A DNA stretch of 13,721 bases, from contig WFYP01000120.1 in NCBI GenBank assembly GCA_015490055.1, positions 1-13,721 of the forward strand. Reading direction: 5' to 3'. Both the position numbers and the translations under genes were made by a program. Shown here piece by piece: positions 1 through 6,052 of this stretch (position 1 is its first letter; every line of letters begins with the position of its first letter). Source of the stretch: Nitratifractor sp. GTDB lineage: Bacteria; Campylobacterota; Campylobacteria; Campylobacterales; Sulfurovaceae. The notes under the pieces were generated by a model. It made no database searches. It was not told the origin of the DNA and saw nothing but the letters and a program-made list of their open reading frames with translations.

Positions 1-9
1 AAATTGTAG

Positions 10-29
10 ATTCCCGTTTTCACGGGAAT
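10..29. repeat. dRS3-like palindromic repeat (ATTCCC-N8-GGGAAT)
   Basis: A perfect inverted repeat with two 8-bp arms, ATTCCCGT and ACGGGAAT, around a TTTC loop, followed by GACG. It fits the 20-bp ATTCCC-N8-GGGAAT pattern described as dRS3 in Neisseria, where copies are dispersed and serve as integration sites for filamentous prophages. Similar GGGAATGACG-flanked palindromes are common intergenic repeats in many proteobacteria. The hairpin has no T-run on either side, so it is not a textbook terminator, although it lies downstream of the minus-strand regulator gene and could protect its mRNA end. Copy number in this genome cannot be seen here. Confidence 0.65.
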
Positions 30-40
30 GACGCAGTGGC

Positions 41-75
41 TAGCTTTTGGCTTTGTGCTTTGAGCTTTATGCATT
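41..75. repeat. degenerate heptamer tandem repeat, NNGCTTT type
   Basis: Five consecutive 7-base units read TAGCTTT, TGGCTTT, GTGCTTT, GAGCTTT and ATGCATT. The core GCTTT is invariant in the first four, and the fifth has GCATT. The array sits in non-coding DNA between the palindrome at 10-29 and the end of the minus-strand regulator gene. It resembles in unit length and base pattern the heptamer array between proB and fmt. Function is unknown; it looks like a drifting microsatellite-type sequence. Confidence 0.55.
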
Positions 76-133
76 TTATGGAGTTAAAACTCTTAACTTA
101 ATGGCAATGAAGGTGCCCTTAAGTTTCCTCAGC

Positions 134-153
134 ATCTCCTTGGCATTGGAGAT
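134..153. repeat. small inverted repeat in non-coding DNA
   Basis: ATCTCC (134-139) and GGAGAT (148-153) are perfect 6-bp arms around an 8-base spacer. It lies 23 bases beyond the stop codon of the minus-strand regulator gene. Neither direction shows a clear T-run, so a terminator call is weak. The stretch 76-175 around it has higher GC than the regulator gene and no credible reading frame with a start and ribosome binding site. It may be a remnant of older coding or mobile DNA. Confidence 0.25.
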
Positions 154-175
154 ACATAATTTTTGATTGAGTTCT

Positions 176-1603
176 TTAATTACATTTTAAAAGATATAAG
201 TATTTCCCACTATTGCCTATACTTGGGTGTATGTTTTGTTTAGCTACTATCTCTAAATTTAAATCAGATATTTTTTGCTCTAAGGCTGTTTTTGTGCTGT
301 ATATTTTTAGATTTTCTTTACTGTTTATACTTAGCTGTACTATTTTTAGTGCCTCTAAGTATAGCTTCATTAGTTTATGTGTAGTAGCTATCTCTGTTGT
401 ATTAATTGCTTTATTTATCTGCTTTATTGCCAATGTTTTATAACTGTTTTTAGCGTAATAGAAAGCTTTGCCTAAGCTTTCTCTTATTTTTAAGTAAAAC
501 TCTAACTCTTCATTTGTTAGCTCTTGCTCTTTAATTGGTATTAGTAACTCAATCGCTCTATATAGATTTATTAGTAAAGTAGTGTTTATTAAGTTTTGGG
601 TTTGCTCAGTATTATATATTAATTCATCTATAATTAATATATATGTTCCACTTTTGTACTCTATAGTATTTAATTTATGAGCATCAGTTAAGATTTTACA
701 ATTTTTGTAGTTTGCTTGTATTAAGTTTATTAACTCATCTATTAATAGTACTATGGGGTTTTTAGAAATGTTATTAAAGTCATTATTTGATAGTAACTCT
801 TGAGAGTTGGTTTTTTTAATAAAGTTTAAAGTATTAACTATCTCTTTGGTAGGTTTTAATTTTAATTGATTTAAGATACTATTTATGCCACCTATTAAGC
901 CCAAAAATGTTGATATAAAATAGTAGTGCAACTCTTTTTTCTCTTGTATCTCTAGTATTTGAACATTCTTTATTTTTTGCGGATGTTCTAGAGGGTAAAT
1001 TGAGCTACAAATTGCTCTTATTATTTGTTTTGATTGTACCATATAGCTTAATGTTTCTATATTTTCTGTCGTAGCTTTGTCTATAAATATATCCTCTTCT
1101 ATATAGTTGGAGATATTATTTTTGCTAATAGTTATAATTGCTACTGCTCCATCTTTTCCCGCTTTTAATTTGGCATTGTTATTTAAGGTGATAGAGTGAT
1201 TATTTAAAATTCTTTTTTTCCCATTTATATATAGTAGTTCACCATCTAAAACAGTTATTGTAATATCGTTGTAGATATCTTCATCTAAACTGAAGAGTTG
1301 GTTTGCTAAAAGAGAGAGTTTATATATCTGTTTATTAGAAGTATCTGTAATTGGTGCTAGTGCAACAGAGTTTGATTTTTTACTGTAGTTTCCTATTAAC
1401 TCTGTTAGTTTAATATTTAATGTTTTAGAGATATTAATTAAAGTAGATATTGTGGGGTTTGAGCGCCCCTCTTCTAAGCCAAAGAGGGTAGATTTTGAAA
1501 TATTTGCCTCTTTTGCTAGCTTAGATAGAGATACTTTATTTAAATTTCTATAATATTTTATTTTATGTCCGATATTTTCGATTGTATTGTCTATGTTATT
1601 CAT
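176..1603 (-). CDS. XRE-family transcriptional regulator with degenerate cupin-like segment and unknown C-terminal region
   Basis: A 475-residue protein, presumably a cytoplasmic DNA-binding regulator. Residues about 10-70 form a classic Cro/C1-type helix-turn-helix, including ISKSTLFGLEEGRSNPTIST. Residues about 85-160 look like the beta-rich cupin half found in XRE-cupin regulators (ITVLDGELLYINGKK), but no metal-binding histidine cluster is visible, so a ligand-binding rather than catalytic role is likely. Residues about 165-475 are Ile/Leu/Asn/Lys-rich and mostly helical in appearance. They include HPQKIKNVQILEI and HYYFISTFLGLIGG, and I cannot assign them to a family. The ATG at 1603 has AGGAAA seven bases upstream. 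The gene is divergent from obgE and stands alone. One sampled 60-base line (541-600) is about 27% GC against about 42% in an atpA line (9001-9060), consistent with a later arrival or with weak expression. The HTH assignment is firm; ligand and targets are unknown. Confidence 0.85.
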   Translation of the reverse strand: MNNIDNTIENIGHKIKYYRNLNKVSLSKLAKEANISKSTLFGLEEGRSNPTISTLINISKTLNIKLTELIGNYSKKSNSVALAPITDTSNKQIYKLSLLANQLFSLDEDIYNDITITVLDGELLYINGKKRILNNHSITLNNNAKLKAGKDGAVAIITISKNNISNYIEEDIFIDKATTENIETLSYMVQSKQIIRAICSSIYPLEHPQKIKNVQILEIQEKKELHYYFISTFLGLIGGINSILNQLKLKPTKEIVNTLNFIKKTNSQELLSNNDFNNISKNPIVLLIDELINLIQANYKNCKILTDAHKLNTIEYKSGTYILIIDELIYNTEQTQNLINTTLLINLYRAIELLIPIKEQELTNEELEFYLKIRESLGKAFYYAKNSYKTLAIKQINKAINTTEIATTHKLMKLYLEALKIVQLSINSKENLKIYSTKTALEQKISDLNLEIVAKQNIHPSIGNSGKYLYLLKCN

Positions 1604-1637
1604 TAATTTTCCTAAAATTATATATTTATACAGTATT

Positions 1638-1646
1638 ATTATAGCA
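1638..1646 (-). promoter_or_regulatory. extended -10 promoter of the XRE regulator gene
   Basis: Read on the minus strand, 1646-1638 is TGCTATAAT, a perfect extended -10 element (TGN-TATAAT). It ends 34 bases before the ATG, leaving room for a start site near 1631 and the AGGA ribosome binding site. Seventeen bases upstream is CATAAA, a poor -35, as is usual in Campylobacterota. Assigned from sequence only. Confidence 0.6.
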
Positions 1647-1721
1647 ATAGCAAAGCAGATTTTATGAAAAAATAACTATATGAAATTTATACTTTAACCC
1701 CAGAGTAAATTAAATATTAGG

Positions 1722-1727
1722 TATAAT
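1722..1727 (+). promoter_or_regulatory. -10 box (TATAAT) of the obgE promoter
   Basis: A consensus TATAAT lies 70 bases before the obgE start in an AT-rich region, with no recognisable -35. Sigma-70 promoters of Campylobacterota typically consist of a -10 box with AT-rich DNA upstream. A start near 1734 would give a leader of about 64 nt containing the hairpin at 1746-1783. A weaker alternative, TATACT, lies at 1688-1693. This is the only strong promoter-like element I see at the head of the plus-strand gene block. Confidence 0.55.
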
Positions 1728-1745
1728 TTCGTAATTAATTTTAAA

Positions 1746-1783
1746 GGCTTGAATTTATGGTATTTTTATCATAAATTTGAGTT
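1746..1783 (+). promoter_or_regulatory. leader RNA hairpin immediately upstream of the obgE ribosome binding site
   Basis: In the plus-strand RNA, bases 1746-1762 pair without interruption with 1767-1783, leaving a UUUU tetraloop: 17 pairs, of which ten are A-U, two G-C and five G-U. The DNA core AATTTATG (1752-1759) / CATAAATT (1770-1777) is a perfect inverted repeat. The stem ends directly against AAAAGG (1784-1789), the obgE ribosome binding site, and the ATG follows at 1798. All five non-Watson-Crick positions pair as G-U only in the sense RNA, which favours an RNA element over a DNA operator, though an operator for the neighbouring regulator remains possible. No T-run follows it, so it is not a terminator. 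Confidence 0.55.
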
Positions 1784-1797
1784 AAAAGGTACTAAAA

Positions 1798-2910
1798 ATG
1801 TTTATTGATAAAGTCGAGCTAACTGTTAGCTCAGGAAAAGGTGGAGCGGGTTGTGTTTCGTTTCATACAGAAAAGTTTGTTACCAAGGGTGGACCAGATG
1901 GAGGCGATGGTGGTCGTGGTGGCTCTGTTTTTTTTAAAGTAGATGCCAATACCGATACGCTATCTTTTTATCGTGGTAAGCGAATAATGAAAGCTCAAAA
2001 TGGACGCCCTGGAGAGGGTAGAAAACGAAGCGGAAAGAGTGGCGAGAGTTTAACTCTAACTGTACCTCCGGGAACGCAAGTTATAGATGTAGAGAGTGGA
2101 GAAGTTTTACTAGATTTAACAGAGAATGGGGCAGTAGTAGAGTTTTTAAAAGGTGGAAAAGGCGGTTTAGGTAATACACACTTTAAAGGTCCTACAAACC
2201 AGCGACCAACTTATGCACAGCCGGGGCTACCAGGAGAGAGTGCAGCTATTAGACTAGAGCTTAAGTCTATTGCAGATGTTGGTTTAGTTGGATTTCCTAA
2301 TGTTGGAAAATCTACTCTTATATCGTCACTTTCGAATGCTAGACCAGAGATTGCAAATTATGAATTTACAACACTTACGCCAAAGCTAGGGGTTGTGCAG
2401 ATAAATGAGTACGAGTCGTTTATGATGGCAGATATTCCTGGAATTATAGAGGGTGCTAGCGATGGTAGAGGTTTAGGGTTAGATTTCTTACGACATATCG
2501 AGCGAACTAAAACACTACTATTTATGATAGATGCTACAAATTATAGAGAGATGGTTTATCAGTTAGAGGCTTTGAAAGAGGAGATTTTAAAATATTCTGA
2601 GAAACTTAGCCAAAGAGCCTTTGCTATTGCAATTACAAAGATAGATGCTCTGCCTACTGATGAGTTAAATAGTAAAATAGATGAATTTTTAGAGGCTATA
2701 TCTTTAAGTGCAAACGATGAAGCTAAAAAGTATGGAGCAGATGAGAATATTCACTCATTTGTTCAACAAAAAGAGGATTGGGAAGAGTTGGATTTTTCTA
2801 AACCTGTATTTGTGTTGCCAATTTCATCTGTGGCTAGAATAAATTTAGACCCATTGAAGTATTTGCTATTTAATTTAGTTAAGAGTTCGCAAGAGAAAGA
2901 GGAGAGTTAA
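1798..2910 (+). CDS. obgE: Obg family GTPase, ribosome assembly and stress response
   Basis: Obg is an essential GTPase that binds the large ribosomal subunit and links its maturation to GTP/ppGpp levels. The 370-residue protein shows the glycine-rich Obg fold (about 1-158, with GGPDGGDGGRGGSV and GKGGLGNTHF) and then the G domain: G1 GFPNVGKST (165-173), switch I YEFTTLTP (188-195), G3 DIPGI (212-216), G4 TKID (280-283) and G5 SSVA (343-346). G4 has Thr instead of the usual Asn, a change also known in Rho-type GTPases. A charged insertion of about 35 residues lies between G4 and G5. The protein ends soon after the G domain, so there is no long C-terminal extension. ATG at 1798 follows AAAAGG at good spacing. 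In related genomes obgE usually follows rplU-rpmA; here a divergent regulator gene lies upstream. Confidence 0.96.
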   Translation: MFIDKVELTVSSGKGGAGCVSFHTEKFVTKGGPDGGDGGRGGSVFFKVDANTDTLSFYRGKRIMKAQNGRPGEGRKRSGKSGESLTLTVPPGTQVIDVESGEVLLDLTENGAVVEFLKGGKGGLGNTHFKGPTNQRPTYAQPGLPGESAAIRLELKSIADVGLVGFPNVGKSTLISSLSNARPEIANYEFTTLTPKLGVVQINEYESFMMADIPGIIEGASDGRGLGLDFLRHIERTKTLLFMIDATNYREMVYQLEALKEEILKYSEKLSQRAFAIAITKIDALPTDELNSKIDEFLEAISLSANDEAKKYGADENIHSFVQQKEDWEELDFSKPVFVLPISSVARINLDPLKYLLFNLVKSSQEKEES

Positions 2911-2912
2911 GC

Positions 2913-3686
2913 TTGAGTATGAAGAGAGTTGTTATAAAAGTTGGCTCGCATGTATTAACAGAAGATGGAGAGATTGCTACAGATAGATTGGAAGCGTTAG
3001 TTGAGTTTATAGCAAAAATGCACGAGAATGATAAAGAGGTAATACTTGTAAGCTCAGGTGCGGTTGCTGCTGGATATACGCAGATAAAATTAGATAGAAA
3101 TAGTGTAGAGCAGAAGCAGGCATTAGCAGCTATTGGGCAACCATATCTTTTAAAAGAGTATCAAAATGCTTTTGCTAAATTTAATATATTAACTGCACAA
3201 GTGCTTTTAACAGCTGATGATTTTGATTCTCGAAGAGTTACTCGCCATGCAAAAAGAGCTATAGATACACTTTTAGAGCAAAAGGTTATACCTATTGTAA
3301 ACGAAAACGATGTTACAGCTACTGAAGAGTTGCTATTTGGCGATAACGATAGACTCTCTGCCCATGTGGCGTTCTATTTCGATGCTGATGTTTTGGCAAT
3401 TTTATCGGATATTGATGCTTACTATACAAGCGACCCACATATAGACAGAGATGCAAAGGTAAGAGCTATTGTAAATAGTTTAAGCGAGAGTGAATTGCAA
3501 GATTGTGCTACGCCTAACAATGAGTTTGCAACTGGTGGTATTGTAACAAAGCTTCAAGCTGCTAACTTTTTGCTAGAGCGTGGCAGAGAGATGTTTTTAG
3601 CTAGTGGATTTGATTTGAAAGATGCTTACTCTTACTTGTTAAATGGTAAGCATGTTGGTGGAACTATTTTTAGAAGAGAAGATTAG
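2913..3686 (+). CDS. proB: glutamate 5-kinase, short form without PUA domain
   Basis: ProB phosphorylates L-glutamate with ATP to gamma-glutamyl phosphate, the first step of proline synthesis in the cytoplasm. The 257-residue protein is one amino-acid-kinase domain: KVGSHVL (9-15), VSSGAVAAG (46-54), IPIVNENDV (126-134), FGDNDRLSA (142-150), ILSDIDAYYTSDP (163-175) and ATGGIVTKLQAA (206-217). The Escherichia coli enzyme is about 367 residues because of a C-terminal PUA domain that is absent here; short forms are usual in Campylobacterota. The start is TTG at 2913, chosen because GGAG at 2901-2904 lies eight bases upstream; the ATG at 2919 would be 14 bases away. The gene begins two bases after the obgE stop, so the two are probably translationally coupled. 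proA is not in the window. Confidence 0.94.
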   Translation: MSMKRVVIKVGSHVLTEDGEIATDRLEALVEFIAKMHENDKEVILVSSGAVAAGYTQIKLDRNSVEQKQALAAIGQPYLLKEYQNAFAKFNILTAQVLLTADDFDSRRVTRHAKRAIDTLLEQKVIPIVNENDVTATEELLFGDNDRLSAHVAFYFDADVLAILSDIDAYYTSDPHIDRDAKVRAIVNSLSESELQDCATPNNEFATGGIVTKLQAANFLLERGREMFLASGFDLKDAYSYLLNGKHVGGTIFRRED

Positions 3687-3735
3687 TGGTTTATGGTTGA
3701 TAGTTGATTGTTAATAGTTTGAAGTTGAAAGTTGA
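3687..3735. repeat. seven degenerate heptamer repeats, consensus TAGTTGA
   Basis: Starting at the first base after the proB stop, seven 7-base units follow without a gap: TGGTTTA, TGGTTGA, TAGTTGA, TTGTTAA, TAGTTTG, AAGTTGA, AAGTTGA. Bases 3-5 (GTT) are the same in all seven. The array ends one base before the GGGGAG ribosome binding site of fmt. It therefore fills nearly the whole 59-nt gap. It resembles the heptanucleotide tandem repeats known between genes of heterocystous cyanobacteria; function here is unknown. Confidence 0.7.
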
Positions 3736-3745
3736 TGGGGAGTGT

Positions 3746-4657
3746 ATGAAAAAAGTTATATTTATGGGGACGCCTGCTTATGCAGATGTGATTTTAAGAA
3801 GATTAATAGAAAATAAGAGTGTAGAGGTTGCTTTGGTTTTGACTCAGCCAGATAGACCGGTTGGTAGAAAAAAAGTTTTAACAGCACCTCCAGTTAAAGT
3901 GACTGCTCAAGATAATGGTATAGAAGTGCTTCAGCCAGAGAGTTTAAAAGATGACGAGATTGTAAAAAAAATAGAAGCAGTAGGTGCAGATTTGATAATT
4001 GTTGCAGCTTATGGGCAACTTTTACCTAAGAGTGTTTTAGATATTGCTCCTTGTATTAATTTACATGCATCGATACTACCGAAGTATAGAGGTGCTTCTC
4101 CAATTCAGCAAGCTATTTTAAATGGAGATGAGTATAGTGGAGTTACTGCAATGCTTATGGATGTTGGGTTAGATACTGGTGATATGCTTGGATTTAAATA
4201 TATAAAAACTTCGCAAGCCCCTACACTTGATTTAATGATGCAAAAACTTAGTGAATTAGCAGCCGATTTAACTATTGATGTTGTTAAAGAGTTTGAAAAA
4301 TTAGCTCCTATTCCTCAGTTGGGGGCTCTAAGTAGTAAATGTAAAAAGATTAAAAAGCAGGATGGTTTGGTAAATTTTGATTCAGCTTTAGAGCTTTATA
4401 GAAAATATTGTGGCTATTTTGGCTGGCCTGGTATTTTTGTAGAGGGTGGTATGAAGCTACATGGTGTAGAGTTAATAGAGAATAGCAGTCAAAATATAGC
4501 AGGTGAAATTTTGGCTATAGAAGATGAAGCAGTAATACTTGCTTGCAAAGTTGGCAGCATAAAAGTAGAAGGTTTGCAGCCAGCATCTAAAGCAAAGATG
4601 AGTGCAAAAGCGTATATTATGGGTAAAAGGTTAAAAGTTGGAGATAATTTACTATGA
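3746..4657 (+). CDS. fmt: methionyl-tRNA formyltransferase
   Basis: Fmt transfers the formyl group of 10-formyltetrahydrofolate to Met-tRNAfMet, making the initiator of bacterial translation. With the ATG at 3746 the protein is 303 residues, the usual length, and begins MKKVIFMGTP. An in-frame TTG at 3704 would add 14 residues encoded by the heptamer repeat and is not credible; GGGGAG at 3737-3742 supports the ATG although the spacing is short. The catalytic formyltransferase domain has the loop RPVGRKK (37-43), CINLHAS (103-109) with catalytic Asn105 and His107, LPKYRGASPIQQ (111-122) and GLDTGDM (141-147) with catalytic Asp143. The C-terminal tRNA-binding domain follows from about residue 205 (KIKKQDGLVNF). 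The last 20 bases overlap birA. Confidence 0.95.
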   Translation: MKKVIFMGTPAYADVILRRLIENKSVEVALVLTQPDRPVGRKKVLTAPPVKVTAQDNGIEVLQPESLKDDEIVKKIEAVGADLIIVAAYGQLLPKSVLDIAPCINLHASILPKYRGASPIQQAILNGDEYSGVTAMLMDVGLDTGDMLGFKYIKTSQAPTLDLMMQKLSELAADLTIDVVKEFEKLAPIPQLGALSSKCKKIKKQDGLVNFDSALELYRKYCGYFGWPGIFVEGGMKLHGVELIENSSQNIAGEILAIEDEAVILACKVGSIKVEGLQPASKAKMSAKAYIMGKRLKVGDNLL

Positions 4658-5273
4658 GTGTTTAGATTCTACACAAAAAAAATTGGTAGAATTAGTAAGA
4701 GAAGGAAAAATCAAATCCAATACTGCAATAGTAGCAAAAAAACAGAGAGCTGGAGTAGGTAGTAGAAATAATAGCTGGGAGGCTAAAGAAGGGGATTTGC
4801 TCTTCTCTTTTGCTATAAAAAAAGATGATTTACCCAAAGATATACCAATAAGTTCGGCATCAATATATTTTGCATTTTTAATGAAAGAGACACTCAATAA
4901 CTTTTCTCAAGATTGTTGGCTAAAATGGCCAAATGATATCTATATAAAAAACAAAAAGTGTGGTGGGGTTATAACACAGTTGATAAAAGGGCAGTATATT
5001 GTAGGCGTAGGTGTAAATTTAGTAGAAAGAGAAAACGATTTTGCATTTTGTAGTATTAAAAAAAGTGTTGAAGAAGTGTTAAATTCATATTTTATGCTAT
5101 TAAAAAAAAGAGTAAAATGGCAGGAAGTTTTTAGTAAATATAGGATAGAATTTAAAAATAATAATGAGTTTTTAACTACTGTAAATGGTAGAAAGATAGC
5201 CATAAAATGTGCAACATTAACCAGTGACGGTGCATTGATAATAGATAATGAAAGGATATACAGCTTAAGATGA
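4638..5273 (+). CDS. birA: biotin-[acetyl-CoA-carboxylase] ligase, no DNA-binding domain
   Basis: BirA activates biotin with ATP to biotinyl-5'-AMP and attaches it to the lysine of biotin carboxyl carrier protein. The 211-residue protein is the catalytic core only: LDSTQ (9-13), biotin/ATP loop AGVGSRNNSW (38-47), KWPNDI (96-101) with the catalytic lysine position of the family, KCGGVITQ (107-114) and VGVGVN (122-127), then a short C-terminal domain. It lacks the N-terminal winged helix of the Escherichia coli protein, so it should be a ligase and not a repressor. The start is TTG at 4638, supported by AAAGG at 4626-4630 seven bases upstream and by the conserved N-terminus. It overlaps fmt by 20 bases and shares an ATGA overlap with parA. 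Confidence 0.92.
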   Translation: MEIIYYECLDSTQKKLVELVREGKIKSNTAIVAKKQRAGVGSRNNSWEAKEGDLLFSFAIKKDDLPKDIPISSASIYFAFLMKETLNNFSQDCWLKWPNDIYIKNKKCGGVITQLIKGQYIVGVGVNLVERENDFAFCSIKKSVEEVLNSYFMLLKKRVKWQEVFSKYRIEFKNNNEFLTTVNGRKIAIKCATLTSDGALIIDNERIYSLR

Positions 5274-6052
5274 GTGAAGTAATAAGTATAGCCAACCAAA
5301 AAGGTGGTGTAGGAAAAACAACAACAGCTGTTAATTTGTCAGCCTCTCTTGCTAGAAAAGGTAAAAAAGTTCTATTAATAGATGCAGATCCACAATCTAA
5401 TGCTAGTACTAACTTGGGTCTTAAGAGAAATGATTACGAGTTTAATATTTATCATGTATTAATGGGGCATAAAGATTTAGAAGATATTGTTTTAGAAACT
5501 TCTATAAAAAATTTAGACTTAGCACCATCGAGTATTAGTTTAGTTGGAATAGAGAGAGAATTTTATGATAAAAAGAATAAGAAAAGAGAGTTGATTTTAA
5601 AAGAGAAGCTTGCTAAAATTAAAGATGACTATAATTATGTAATTATAGATTCACCACCAGCATTAGGACCAATTACAATAAATGCATTGAGTGCGTCCGA
5701 TTCTGTAATAGTACCTATACAGTGTGAATTTTTTGCACTAGAGGGGCTTGCTCAGCTACTTAATACTATTGGATTAATTAAAAAGTCGTTAAATCCAAAG
5801 TTAAAAATTAAAGGTTTCTTGCCAACAATGTACTCTGGGCAAAACAACCTCTCTAAACAAGTTTTGGCAGATTTAGAGTACCATTTTAAAGATAAACTAT
5901 TTAAGGCAAAAAAAGAGTATATCGTTGTACCAAGAAATGTAAAAATTGCAGAGAGCCCAAGTTTTGGTGAACCAGTTGTTACATATGCAAACTCTTCAAA
6001 AGGTTCAATAGCATATAGAGCATTAGCAACTGCAATATTAAAGAGTAGATAG
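5270..6052 (+). CDS. parA: chromosome partitioning ATPase ParA (Soj)
   Basis: ParA is a nucleoid-binding ATPase that with ParB moves newly replicated origins apart. The 260-residue protein has the deviant Walker A box KGGVGKTTT (11-19) with signature Lys11 and catalytic-site Lys16, Walker A' LLIDADPQSN (35-44) with Asp40, and Walker B VIIDSPPALG (124-133) with Asp127. There is no N-terminal DNA-binding extension of the plasmid ParA type, so this is the chromosomal Soj type. The ATG at 5270 overlaps the birA TGA, and the gene runs directly into parB. AAAGGA at 5251-5256 is the nearest ribosome binding site, at a rather long distance. I found no parS-like palindrome in the window. Confidence 0.96.
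   Translation: MSEVISIANQKGGVGKTTTAVNLSASLARKGKKVLLIDADPQSNASTNLGLKRNDYEFNIYHVLMGHKDLEDIVLETSIKNLDLAPSSISLVGIEREFYDKKNKKRELILKEKLAKIKDDYNYVIIDSPPALGPITINALSASDSVIVPIQCEFFALEGLAQLLNTIGLIKKSLNPKLKIKGFLPTMYSGQNNLSKQVLADLEYHFKDKLFKAKKEYIVVPRNVKIAESPSFGEPVVTYANSSKGSIAYRALATAILKSR

Noticed and set aside
76..175. Possible remnant reading frame on the minus strand (… NAKEMLRKLKGTFIAIKL …)
   Set aside because: It has no start codon with ribosome binding site, is bounded by stops at 189-187 and 78-76, and matches no family I can name; too short to call a pseudogene.
213..443. 76-residue plus-strand open frame
   Set aside because: Lies wholly inside the minus-strand regulator gene, has no ribosome binding site, and its Cys/Phe/Ile-rich translation is typical of an antisense shadow.
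3704..3745. TTG start giving a 317-residue Fmt
   Set aside because: The extra 14 residues would be encoded by heptamer repeat DNA. The conserved Fmt N-terminus begins at the ATG at 3746, which has GGGGAG just upstream.
4940..5299. 119-residue minus-strand open frame opposite birA
   Set aside because: It is the mirror of birA coding sequence. No ribosome binding site and no family motif, while birA shows all catalytic motifs.
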